Of a DNA stretch of 64,000 nucleotides, positions 31,630-42,787 are shown piece by piece (the stretch's first letter is position 1; each line of letters starts with the position of its first letter). Both the position numbers and the translations under genes were made by a program. Source of the DNA: Lobosporangium transversale (lineage: Eukaryota > Mortierellomycota > Mortierellomycetes > Mortierellales > Mortierellaceae). The notes beneath the pieces are model-generated. The model was not told the DNA's origin and ran no database searches. It worked only from the letters and a program-made list of their open reading frames with translations. The DNA is taken from the NCBI RefSeq assembly GCF_002105155.1, contig NW_019029003.1:248001-312000 (forward strand), written 5' to 3'.

Positions 31630-32820
31630 ACTGTGGACAGCGTTGAAATGAGCGCGGCACTTGCACCGCCTTCTCATTCTCGTATACTTCCTCTGTCTCC
31701 TCGAGTTCACAAAAGAGGTCGGCCTGAGTCCCAATTAAAGGCCTGTACTTCCTTGGATATTTCTACAGCCCATGCTGAGTCAATAACTGAGTGTCAGCCT
31801 TTGGGCGGTTCCAGATAAGTTTGTGACCGGCGATACAGGAGGGTAGGGAGTGGCAAAGTACGGTTGAGACGCATTACCAATAGTCGTACTTTGTTGTATC
31901 TTGCCATTCGTGGATTCTACATCTATCAATGTAGGATGCAGGGCATTGATCAAGCATTAGCACTAGATGGAGAAGACGACATGTCTCCACACTACCTTCG
32001 AAATCCAAAGCAGTAAGGGGGAATTATTTCTCGATAATATGAGGGCACCGCACCATACGAACAAGCATGCCTAGAAGAATTCCTTCTAAAGCTAATTACC
32101 GTCAACGGAGCAACATTCATTTTGTTTAGCTCGGAAGGCTATAGGGAAATATGTATACTATCCAGCTCGTTCTATGTAACCCTACGCATGGGTGCCATTC
32201 AAGCAAAGCTGAGCTCAAATATAATGGAATTTTATCTTCCCACCAAGGAGTACTTTCATACCAACAAGTTTCATGGTGCTATCATAGCAGATAGTTGGAC
32301 AAGCGGTGATCAAGGGATGTTCCTTAGAGTGGCATTTCATTCTCTAATGCATGACTAGCTGGCTTCACTGGTCATTGGTGTGGAGCAAATTGAAGGCCCT
32401 CAAGCGGCAGTCCTAGTGGAAAAGCTTGTCAAGAAAAACACTGGCTAGACTTTGTTAGTCTATTGTGTATTTGAGAATTGCATTTGCCATTTGAGCTTCG
32501 TTCTACAGTGGATGTAACCAATAGATGGGATTTACACGAGGACCTGTTCTGCGTAACAGCACTTTATAGGACGCAAACGGACTTAACCTGGCTCTCCAGT
32601 TCTTCCTATATGAGACAGCCGTGTATCAGCAAGGTATTGAACCGAAGTCCTGGAGCACATTCCGTGATAGAAAGATGCCACAACATCTCGATAGTCATCA
32701 GAAACAGTAACGCTGCTATGGATATCATCAATATTAAGCAGGACAGTTGCTGCTACCTTTCATCACTCCGAAACAGATTAACTGATAAAAACATGAATTT
32801 TTCTGTAGGCAAAGGCCTAT
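31630..32820 (+). pseudogene. hAT-like transposase relic
   Basis: Pieces in one direction resemble the RNase-H-like core of hAT transposases. The best is GAIIADSWTSGDQGMFLRVAFHSL, followed after a stop by LASLVIGVEQIEGPQAAVLVEKLV, the order seen in hAT proteins (DxWTS, then an HxxG-type stretch). Further on is a piece resembling NIRKLVIAIRNS. Many stops and shifts; clearly dead. Confidence 0.55.
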
Positions 32821-33030
32821 GAAGTACGTTCACGCAGCTTCAGCATTAAGTCTGGTTTGTGTTGTTTCTGCATCAGATTAATACCTATTTCCTTTCCGGT
32901 AAGTGTGGGAAAGCAAAGTGCGAATGTTATATTTTGAACATGTACTTTTGCTTCAGGATATTGGAAGGAAAATTAACTCACAATTCGTCTTTTTTTTTTT
33001 TTTATTTTTTTTATTTTTTTATTTTTTTTT

Positions 33031-33158
33031 TTTATTTTCAATTTTATTTTCAATTTTATTTTCAATTTTATTTTCAATTTTATTTTCAATTTTATTTTCA
33101 ATTTTATTTTCAATTTTATTTTCAATTTTATTTTCAATTTTATTTTCAATTTTATTTT
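33031..33158. repeat. 12-bp minisatellite (TTTTATTTTCAA)n
   Basis: About ten tandem units of TTTTATTTTCAA follow a T-rich tract from 32990. The repeat makes apparent proteins (FYFQ on one strand, IKLK on the other) that are not genes. Probably seeded by slippage in the T tract. Confidence 0.95.
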
Positions 33159-33159
33159 A

Positions 33160-33545
33160 ATGACACATCTTTTAATATAGTCCATGCCATTAAAAAACGG
33201 GATAGGCCATCTAGACCAAGGATTATTGTAAAAGAACAAGAAATACATAAGTGCTTAGAAATAAGTAAATTAACCAAAGAAAGTATTGTCAAGCCAATAC
33301 TTACAACTTTTCAAGACAGAGGTCTTTTAGAACCAAGTCATATTTGTAGTAGATCAAATCCTATTATTGCTGCCGGCTTGATGTCTTTCCTCCTCTTGGG
33401 AGCAACAAAGGCCCTTTCGATGGTCTTGATCCCTCTATTCCTCCTCCTTCATGTGAATATTTCCTTTTTCTGGTCCCACTACTACTACAACCACCGCTAC
33501 CATCGCTACCACCATCGCTGCCACTACTGCTAGAAGCTTGATCTT
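33160..33545 (+). other. Unidentified coding-like fragment beside minisatellite
   Basis: A plus-strand frame after the repeat reads IVHAIKKRDRPSRPRI and continues to about 33533. The opposite strand over 33380-33540 reads as a G/S-rich tail (DGSGGCSSSGTRKRKYS) and may be the end of the zinc-ribbon relic to its right. I favour the minus-strand reading there. Confidence 0.3.
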
Positions 33546-34055
33546 GAATTCCTCCATATATTTTGCAGCTCGTTTTTGCAGCCTCACCTGTGACCCACAG
33601 ACCCTTGGAATATTTTCAGCACCAGCAGCAACCCGATCAAAGTATGTTTTACAATTCCGACAGTACTTGTGTCGATAAGGAGCATTCTCCAGTAAAGTAT
33701 CACATTGAGGTGACGGACATTTGGCAGATCTGTAGTATTTGTAACAGCCTAAAATGGAGTAATCTGGAGACTTTGCCTATTCGATCCCGATTGAATACTC
33801 CATATTAAAAAAGACCCATAATTAAATGTCATTGAACATGAGATTCACCTTTTCAACAAGCTTCTTCGTCAATTTCCAATGCTTCGATACTCGCACTCGA
33901 TTAATCTTGAATGATCCAAGTCTAATACAGATCACCGCAATCATATTGGCGCCTCTTGCATTACTTCCACCTACAAGCTTCAGAATTGCCTTGATCACAT
34001 AATCAACGCATCCATCCTGTGCTGTTCTACTGTCCCAGATGCTGCCTAAGTGCAT
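33380..34055 (-). pseudogene. Zinc-ribbon/RuvC-III-tail relic (Fanzor/TnpB-like?)
   Basis: On the minus strand, a helical segment ending KLTKKLVEKVNLM (34055-33822) is followed, after stops, by CPSPQCDTLLENAPYRHKY and CRNCKTYFDRVAAGAENI at about 33755-33600. It has the layout of the zinc ribbon plus RuvC-III motif of TnpB/Fanzor proteins (CPxxxC...CxxC...RDxxAAxNI), with the catalytic Asp lost here. A G/S-rich tail follows. The assignment is tentative. Confidence 0.35.
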
Positions 34056-34179
34056 ATGAGCATCAATGCCTACATACGTATATAAAGAGGCTGTTTATAA
34101 TCCTTGGCGCTACAGTCTTGGTATATACTACAGCCCATTTAGTATTCTTAATACAGCATGAAAAACCATCCTTGATCCC

Positions 34180-36150
34180 TGATCTAATCATTGATAAAGA
34201 AAAGATAAAGGCTCTTAGAAAAGAAGGCTATTTCCTATTTAGGGCTAAGAAAAGCTTTGACACAAATAAGAATACCGCCAAGGATAGTTATTGTCCTATG
34301 CCAGAAATGAAAGTGTTTCCAAATATATCGTACAATATCGAAAATCATGGCCTTTTGCTGAACGGCAGATGAGTATTTTCGATGAAACCATAGAATAATG
34401 GTTCACTGACGATGTCATCGCCTTGATCCTAGTGGGCAACGCCCATAATAATATGCTTACGCTCACCGCTAAAAAGGATGAACGGGGTAACGAACCCTAT
34501 GGCGTGTATGCCCTGATCTACGAGCACTAAACAAATATCTTCCGAATGACAGTTATCCTTTACCCTTGATACCTGGTACCATTGCGCGTTTAGCAGGCCA
34601 TTTGATATTTACCACGATTGATCTATCGTAGGCTTACCATCGATTACTTGTCAATACTGACGATCAGCCTCTAGCTGCCTTCATGCACAGAGGAGTACAA
34701 TAAATGTTTAAAAAAGCATCGTTTGGTCTGAAACCCTTGTCTTGTCTTTTCTAGAGGGTCATGTCGCGAATTCTAGGGCCATTTGCCGATAATTTCATTG
34801 ATGATACTGTAGTGTCCTCGACATGCCGAACATGTGCGCATTTGATTGACCGGCTGTACGAAGCCAACTTAATTATAAATCACAACAAGTATCATTCCTA
34901 CAGTACGCAAATTATTGGTTTGCACGGCAGAAGCCCTGATCCTACTAAATTTATAAATACACGTGAGTGAGAAGAGCAAACAATTTTATCTCGGCGCGTT
35001 CAATTTCTACCGAGAGAACATTCCCCTCTTCAGTGAAGTTTCGGCACCATTAGACGCACTTCGCGACCGCACTGACCCTTTTGTATTAAATGGCAAGCAG
35101 CGACAGGCTTTTCAGTCTTTAAAAGAGCTGCTTACTCATACACCGGTAATTATTTCTGGACCTTAGTAAACCCTTCTGCGTGGTAACAGACGCATCCGAT
35201 GTTGGCGTTGGAGCAGTCTTGTACCAGGAATCTCAAAATTAATTATGTACCCTTTATGTGACGCTCTTTCCAAGAGCGAGAGCGGAAATATAGCGCCACT
35301 AGAAAGGAACTATTGGGAATAGTATTTGTGGGGCAGGCATTTTCACCGATATACACATCACCATGCATTGATGTATATCCATTCACAATTAAACTTGAAT
35401 GCAACAATGATCAATTGGCAAGAAACTATTGTTCTTTTACGGCCCATTAGAGGCCTGGAATACTGAATATCTTGCCCAATGCATTGCCACGATTATTCCC
35501 ACCTGCTGTCCTGTTCAAACAGAAAGCTACAAAAGGATAGGACATAGCTATAGCATATATGCATATCTTACAGAATAAAGAGGCCTCAAGGACAAATTGC
35601 TCATGGAAAAGAGAAATAATATATCGCATAATGTACATGCAATGAGCCACATTGGCATAGATTCCATGATAAAATCCATCCATAATCGAGATAAAACCTG
35701 GCTAAAGCTTGCTGAGGATTGCTCGAACTTCATTAAAAGATGTCGTGAATGCTAACGAATGAATATTTCTAGAAAAGGGTATCATCTTAAAACGATCCAT
35801 GCTCAGCTACCAGGAGAACACATGGCAATTGATCTTGCAGGTCCATTCGTTGAGCCTGAGGATAAAATTTTTTACTTGTCCTCGTAAATGTCTGCACAGG
35901 ATTTGTTTTGCTGGATGTAATCCCTGACAAAGCAGCTTACACCGCAGCGAAAACACTATTCAAGTGTCATGCAGTATTTGTCCAAATAGAAAGGCTATGA
36001 GCTATGAGCATTCCGATAACAAAAAAGAACATTTTATTGAGAGACAATGCATAAGCGAGTATTGGGTAGACTTCTATGCCAAGTGCAAGCCTTCTATCGA
36101 TAAACCAACTAATCCTTCCATGCGACGTACTCGTACGCGCAAACAACGAT
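34180..36150 (+). pseudogene. Decayed Ty3/gypsy pol
   Basis: In order on one strand: a degenerate zinc-knuckle region (KEGYFLFRAKKSF...), an RT start resembling WFTDDVIALILVGNAHNN, RT pieces with an FIDD motif in place of YxDD (about 34790), FYLGAFNFYRENIPLFSEVSAPLDALRD, an RNase H start (CVVTDASDVGVGAVLYQE) and integrase pieces (GEHMAIDLAGPFVEP). Many stops and shifts; no LTRs found. Unrelated in sequence to the intact Ty3 element at 21735-28679. Confidence 0.8.
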
Positions 36151-36261
36151 AATCATGTACAGAATAGCATACGACGACAACACCTAACATCAATAGAATA
36201 AACACGATAAGTATAATAGCCATCAATAATAATAAAGCAAACGAATCTTTATCGCGGAACT

Positions 36262-38310
36262 CTATGCGTTGCGCATGTATTCCTGCAGGAGTTCGTTGGT
36301 TTTCTGCGTACTCTCCGAAGAAAGCTCTATTGCTTCAGACACCATCTTCAAAGTATTGGCATTCTTGGCTGCAGTTTCTGCTTGCAGTTTAACTATATCT
36401 AACAGTATTTGAGTATTCGAAGGTTGAATGGCTTGTGAGCCTCTACTTCTTTTTTGGTTTGATGTATCATAGGCAAGAAGAGTAAGGGTAAGGCCATTTG
36501 TGAGGAATGATGTTCGTAGTTTCCTCCTAGGGCCAGTATCATCAGATTGCAGTCCAACGTCCTTGTATCCTTTCAAGGAAAACAGCTCTTGCAACAATAT
36601 CCCTTTGTCATTAAGAAGCTTGTCCTCTGCAACCCCCTTGGTACTCATATTTAATTCCAACAATTGGACTATTTCCTCTCGAACTGTAGGGTTAGACCAT
36701 AATATATCCAGGAGGCAGGCTTCCGTTAAGCAGAGAGACCGAGGCGAGAAAGCGGATGTAGGGAAATCCAGATATTTTTTGGCAGTAGCATTTTGCTCAA
36801 AAAAGAATTGGATGGAACTTCTTCCATCGTCTGGAATATCTATGTCAAACTAAATATTATATTGAAGAAATGATTAGGAACATTTCTATGAACGTATTAT
36901 AAGATAACTTCAAAATATGATATTTACCTGCGCATTCCGATAGTGAGACCTTAGCGCTGTTTGAACAGGGACCATGACCATCCGAGACGACTTGCCGATC
37001 ACCAAATCGGGATAGATCTGGTTTAAAGGACCAAGTCCTGTTTTTGCATAGAAGTATTCGTATACTTTGAGCTGGGACGGCTTGACTACATTCCCTTCGC
37101 CTTTTTTCTTCACATCCTAGATAATGGATTCATCAGTCCGTGATACAACAACGCAGCAAGGCCGTAAATAAAGTCCTTGCTATCAAGAACTTCATCTAGG
37201 GGTTGTGGGAGATCAGCTGGATTGGATGGCCCAGTGGTAAGAAGGCTATCGATCCAAAAGGCGCAGGCCCAGAAAGCTCGAATCCGTGCCTCATTCAACA
37301 TTTTGATAAATGGTTGAATGAGCCCTTGAATTGTAGCAGCAAGTTGCTCGGAATTGAGATTGGGATCGGAAGTAGAGTTCAACTTGGCAACTATATACAT
37401 CTTTAACGTGCCCAGAGTTAATGCAACAGTGGATCCTCGGTAGTAGTATCCTTCACTTTCCTGGTTTTATCAGTCTTTCTGATATACTTGGCCTTCCCTT
37501 TGTTCTTCTTTTTTTTCTTCTTTTCCTCCTTAACCTCCTCTTCTTTCTCATCCTCTTTCTTTTCCTTTTTTTTCTTGGGCTTTCTTTGATGGTCGGAGCT
37601 GACGGGACAGTTATGTTATTTACAGTTGGTTAGGTCATATTTTTTGGGGAAGAGTTCTCTTTTCTCAGTAGGGAAAACGGGTAGGTAGTGATCCGGCTTT
37701 GCGCGTTTAGGTTTAAAGAATCTAGTTACGAAGCAATAATGTCAAGTAGATGGCTTTTTTTTTTGTATATGCCTTGAAAAATGTTCGTTTGTAGGAGCTT
37801 ACCTGGGTTGAGGTTGGTACTTAGCGGATATCGCTGCCAAGGTCCTGTCATGGTAATGAAGGAACCTTTCAGCGGTTGGTTGTTTCAAAGCCTGCGTTTG
37901 AATCCCACCGAAGAAAATATTGATTGAATGGACAAATTGGCCTTCTGACTTGGTCTTCATGTTGGCTATGAGTGTATCGAGCTTTGCATCGGCTATTGTA
38001 CGCTTAACGTCTCGGGCTCTATAAGCGCGGACTTTTTCATTGGAGCGAGGCTCATCAATGTGTATCGCCACTATGGTAAGAGGACCAAAGATCTTTAGAA
38101 TGATATTAGCCATAGCATGGTCACAGACAGTGAAAGAACTCGGCTGGTTGAGTTTCCTTAGGATGATATTGTGTATATCGCAGTGGAAAGTGCCAAGCAG
38201 ATCCAACTCAAAAGATGAATCGGGTTCGGCAGCAAGCTCATGTACATCAATCTCCTTTGGTAGCAGATCTCTCCTTGAAAGGTATGAATAGAGACCTTCT
38301 ATACCCACCT
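36262..38310 (-). pseudogene. PIN/XPG-like N-terminal domain gene, start codon lost and frameshifted
   Basis: Minus-strand gene. The first large exon (about 38308-37803) begins VGIEGLYSYLSRR, very like the MGIxGLxxYL start of FEN1/XPG-type PIN domains, but the expected ATG is GTG. It continues with FELDLLGTFHCDI, IVAIHIDEPRSNEK and a charged R/K helix. After an intron comes a lysine-rich linker, then a helical region (37400-37110), a shift of frame near 37125 (PLSR to DVKKKGEG), a further exon ending at a GT donor near 36927, and a last exon from about 36852 with FDIDIPDDGRSSIQFFFEQ to the stop at 36262. Lengths, introns and codon use look like a recently lost gene. The function is not known to me; nuclease-like structure is inferred from the N-terminus. 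Confidence 0.5.
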
Positions 38311-39794
38311 TGAGAAAGTATACTATAAAACAGTGCAAGCAATGTTAGTTTATGCAACGATAGATTGAAGTCGAAGTTGTTTGAGCAGATATGGTTTACT
38401 TTTAAGTAAAGATTGTAATCTGTGAGAGTGTGAGGATGTAGGAGTATGAGGTGAGAGGATAGGAGGGTGAGAGATAAATGTCGTTGTATCAGCGTGAAAT
38501 GAGAGAGAGAAAAGAAGAAAGAGAGAGGGGCAGGGTGTATTTGTAGGTGTATGAAAGAGAGCAAAACAAAAGGCTGAGCAGCAATGCAATTCGGATCGCA
38601 TTAAAAAAAAAACAACGGAGAAACAATTATTTGACTACCAACAAGTTGCAAGGTGCGCAAAGAAGTGGAAAAAAGATGTGCACTGGAGACAGAAAAAAAA
38701 ATCGCTTCCTTCCTTATTCCTTCGCCGATTCCTTCTTTCTTAACGATCTCTATATCCTTTTCCCCTCGTTCAGGGATGTTAATAGCCTCTCACTCTTCAA
38801 TTCTTCAATAACATTTACTCATTGTTTCTCAATCAAAACATCCTTAACATTTCAACATTACATTTGCAATCTAAACTTAAAAGATTCAATTCTTTCACAC
38901 GAAACATGAACATGGTAAAACCATATCCGCCAAAGCAGAGATGAATTATTTGTGGGGATGATGACGAAGAAGAGGCAGCCATCGCGAATTCTCAACCTCT
39001 ATCCTTGCCAAAACAGACGCGACTTGATCGCGAGAAAGAGAGCGATAAATGGACTGCTATTGTAAAGTTTCCGCCTTCATTGCCAGAGTTAGAGTCACCC
39101 CCTATTACAACCAGAACAGGCTCTGCCGGTACCAAAAAAACGTGGTCGCCTCCGAAAGATAGAATCAACACATGCACCACGTCGACAAAGCCATACCACT
39201 CCGCCAGTAGCCCTAGAAAGACAACCTAAAAAGTTACTCTTATTACAAGGTTTGCCACAGGAACCGCCTAATTCAAAGGAGTCATTGTGCACGTGTCTCA
39301 ACTATCCAACCTCTATCCATGCCACAGCCACCACTGCTACAGGAGGTAGACGACATTGTTGGCTCATCTTCTGAGAACGTCGTCAACAGAGAGCTAGACG
39401 ATCCAATCGATCAGGAGAAAGATGACATTGTCGAGTCGGAGCCTGGCTTCTATTCTATTATTATTTTAATACTCTAACCCTGTTCCGTAATTTTACTTTT
39501 TTTTTTTTTTTTTTTTTTTTTCTGCTAGATATTCTGCAACAAGCATTTCAAGCCTGAAGATGAACGTGATGATCCTGAGGAGGCAAATACACCGCTTGAG
39601 TTTTTATTCATAGAAAAGTCCTTAGTCGCTCCAGAGCATTCGGTTCCTTTCATGAAAGAGGAATGTGATAGAAAGTTGACGAAACATGTCGTGGAAGGGC
39701 AAACTGTCTGAGCTCAAATTGACATTACAAATAAGGCGGAGAAGGACGATAAAAGTACTTCATCATTGAGAGACGGTAAGCTAGTGGTTTACTT
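38311..39794. other. Intergenic, with broken coding-like pieces
   Basis: 38311-38600 is a CT-rich leader (on the minus strand) of the PIN-like relic. From 38907 on the plus strand, short pieces such as LPKQTRLDREKESDKW and KFPPSLPELESPP, interrupted by stops and a T tract at about 39500-39521, look like an eroded N-terminal region of the element that follows. Confidence 0.35.
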
Positions 39795-42043
39795 TTGAAG
39801 CGCTCAAACTACACACCTAGACACTTAGGACTTGGTGCATATTGGTGCTCACATCCACGCTTTTTATTTCATTTTATTTGTTTTGGTGAAGTCCTCGCCA
39901 CTGAGGCCTTAGACCTAGAAGGACGCAGGGTTATTGAGGTGCCTGTATCTAATTCTCTGCCTCAAGCTGCCTTGGATACGATCACAGACCTTTAGAGAGT
40001 CCAAGCTAGCAAAGGATGGATTACCTGTTGCTCCCCGCGTGAAAACATGGATATAGCGATTATGCTAAAAAATTATAGATTTAGCCTTGTATATGATCAG
40101 TTACAGCCAGATCTCACCCGGCGAGTGGACTGTCCATTGAGAAATGCCTATAGTCCCAAACAATTTGTCCAAATGCTGATGACACTCTGGCGCGATCCAA
40201 TCGGACTTAATAGAAGAAGCGCCAATATTAGGGATCACTTCTCTATGGCAATTCATCATCAAATGATGCTTCGTGATGAAGACATCCGTCACCTTCGGTT
40301 CTCTGAGTGTTTCCACAAAACACTTGATGGTCCTCAGACGGCTTACCGAAAGATATCCAGCTTGATATTTCGTATACAGCAAGGAGAAGCTAATAAGAGC
40401 GGTGCAAGCTGGTACTCTTGTGCTGTCCGACATGTTGATGTTTGACAGTGCGGTTTCTCAGCATTTGCGTTTTACATGTTTTATCTTTGGCAGTCGAAGT
40501 TCAGGTTGGACAAAGCAATGCTTCCAAACTTTGACGATCCAGATTGGACCCAGTTCCACGTCCTTGCAAGCCGTACCGATCCAAAGTATGGGGTTTCCTC
40601 TAGTACTCAGATAGGTGCTGTCAAGCGGTTGTACGATAAGGTTGGCTTTACATCAACCAAAAAACTCATAGCGGGCGGCATGCCGGATCAATGCATGCGC
40701 AGGCGCATGGCGCATCTTACAAGGGCACCTATGCAGGTGGAAGGGCTTCGAGGCAAAATCAAGTGGATATAAGCTATTTGGCAAAAATCCCAGTTAGATG
40801 TGCTTTAGTTATGGCTGGCCTTAAAGACAAAGACAACACTCTAACGCGCAACAAAGTAAGCCCTTCGATCGAACTACAGCGTAACAAAGTAAGCCCTTCG
40901 GTCGAACTACAGTGCCTTATCTTCCCATGGATCGAGAAGGCCTATGGCAAACCCGGAACAGAATCCTGGAAATTTTGGCAAAGGGAATGTGAGGATGAAA
41001 TGGCAGAAGTTGATGAGAACGAGGTGAAAGCTGTAGAGAGGATGAGCATCCCTCTGGAGGAAGAGGCTATAGCTTCAAGTGGAAAACGAAAGAAGAAAAA
41101 GGCGGAAGCTACAGTGGGTCAGCAACGGGGAAACAAAGTCGCTCTTCCGAACACTGAAATCCCAGACTCTTTGGAGCCAGTTGACGAACAAGAGCAACAG
41201 CAAGAGAAAGAGCCTGCATCTGCCTCAGCTACTGACACCCGTTGCATGTATAGTACCAAGGACGTTTATAAGCGCTTATTCCTCAAGCTATTAGTCCGTT
41301 GCCGAAGGATAATATCGCAGGATGCAGCTGCGCTATTGTATTATGGTCAAAAAAAACTGCCTCCTCAAAAGCGAAGTATTTCAGACTCGATTCTTTGGGG
41401 ATTTTGCCAAAGAAGTAGTTGAGGTTCTTAAAAAGAAAGAGGAGGTTGATCCTCTGCAGCAATGTGAAGCAGCCATGTCAATAATTGCAAGTGAACTTCG
41501 ATCCATAAAAGAGACGACATTTGCTGACGAGCTGCTATCACCAAGGGAATCCATAGATAATTTTGGCGATCAACTGCAGGAAAGAAATACATGACCTTTG
41601 TAAAACTTTATCAAAAAACGCACAGCAAGGATCATATGAATCCAGGAGTCCCAATTGCCGCACACTATCCCCCTCATCCTCAGCAACAACTTAGTGTCCA
41701 ACCATATATCCAACCATCGTTTCAATCACCTCTCCAACTGCCTCCTCATCCATTATATTATCAGCCAGCAACGTATTCATATCCGTATCAAATGCCAATA
41801 CCTGGATCTTCTTCATCGTATCTGAGGCCATCTCTAAGCTCCAGGAACTCTATCAGATCCTACTTCATGGTAGAGCCAAAGTCAAGGAAGCCAAGGACGC
41901 GGGAGAGGAAGAGTGCAATGCCAACTACCTTTGGAGCAACAGCAGAAGCAGCAACCAAGAAAGCTACCTCTACCCCCGCTACCAAACCTACAGCACCGCT
42001 TTCGACTGGATTGACAGGTAACTTATTTCTGTTGTATGAATGA
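39795..42043 (+). pseudogene. Crypton-type tyrosine recombinase relic (Ndc10-like)
   Basis: Successive plus-strand frames resemble the Ndc10/Crypton family. They are LPQAALDTITDL followed by a TAG where the family continues; HFSMAIHHQMMLRDEDIRHL and ASWYSCAVRHVDV; AFAFYMFYLWQSKFRLDKA and the DPKYGVSSSTQIGAVKRLYD region; a HAGR-like stretch ending in YLAKIPVRCALVMAGL; then FPWIEKAYGK and a P/Q-rich tail. The frame changes at about 40440 and 40690, and a 33-bp tandem duplication (RNKVSPSIELQ / RNKVSPSVELQ) sits at 40849-40912. The catalytic RHRY set cannot be traced confidently through the breaks. Confidence 0.6.
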
Positions 42044-42787
42044 ATGGTTTGGTATAATAGGGAAGCGATTACCGACCCGTTGCGATTGGCAACCATTTCA
42101 TATGATGCTTTTACTCTTTTTTTTTTTTTATTTAACGGAGATCCATGAATTAAAATAAATATATTTTCCTTTCGTCCTCGTTACCTGTAATGACTTTGGC
42201 ATATTTCACAGTCAAAGGTGAGACTGAGTAGAAGTAGAGCGCGTTGTGTATGTGTTTAAAACACATACATAAAAAAAAGGATAGAAGAATGAAAAGTAAA
42301 AGACAATAAAAAATAAAAATAAAAAGTAAGAGTTAATAGACAATAGGCATAAGGAATAAGAGTGAGAATGAACAGGCCAGGGATGTGTTTGACAGGGAGT
42401 CTGATTAATGTCATTTCAATTGAATTAACCATGAAATTGTTTAATTTTCGCTGCGCGATCCTTCCAAGAAAGCGATTTCCGGTGATAGTTGTAAAATACA
42501 ATCATCTTATTGGCTCTAGTTTTATAATAGGGATTATCTTGAATGGACATTAAACGCATGTATTCAGGCCCCGTGGCTTTTTTTGTAAAGCCTACTAAGC
42601 ACACAGCCACGAATCCTTACGACGCGTTAGGCTCGTCACCAGTCTGTATGGCTTATGTGCATTACACTAACCCTCACTGATAGGCTGGATCCAAACTCCA
42701 AAAGGACCTTTGCTGAGTCCAGGATGAAGAGAGACAAGCCGACAGTAGCAATAGGATTTAATTTACTAGAAATATGAAACCACTCGA
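42044..42787. other. Intergenic left flank of copy 2
   Basis: No gene recognised. It contains an 11-bp inverted repeat around one A (TGTATGTGTTT-A-AAACACATACA at about 42246-42268) followed by an A run, and an A/T-rich tract to 42340. A minus-strand frame at 42425-42610 has no recognised domain. Confidence 0.4.

Noticed and set aside
33031-33158. CRISPR-like array
   Set aside because: Units are contiguous 12-mers without spacers: a minisatellite in a eukaryotic genome.
32973-33248. Protein with repeated IKLK or FYFQ
   Set aside because: Translation of the minisatellite.
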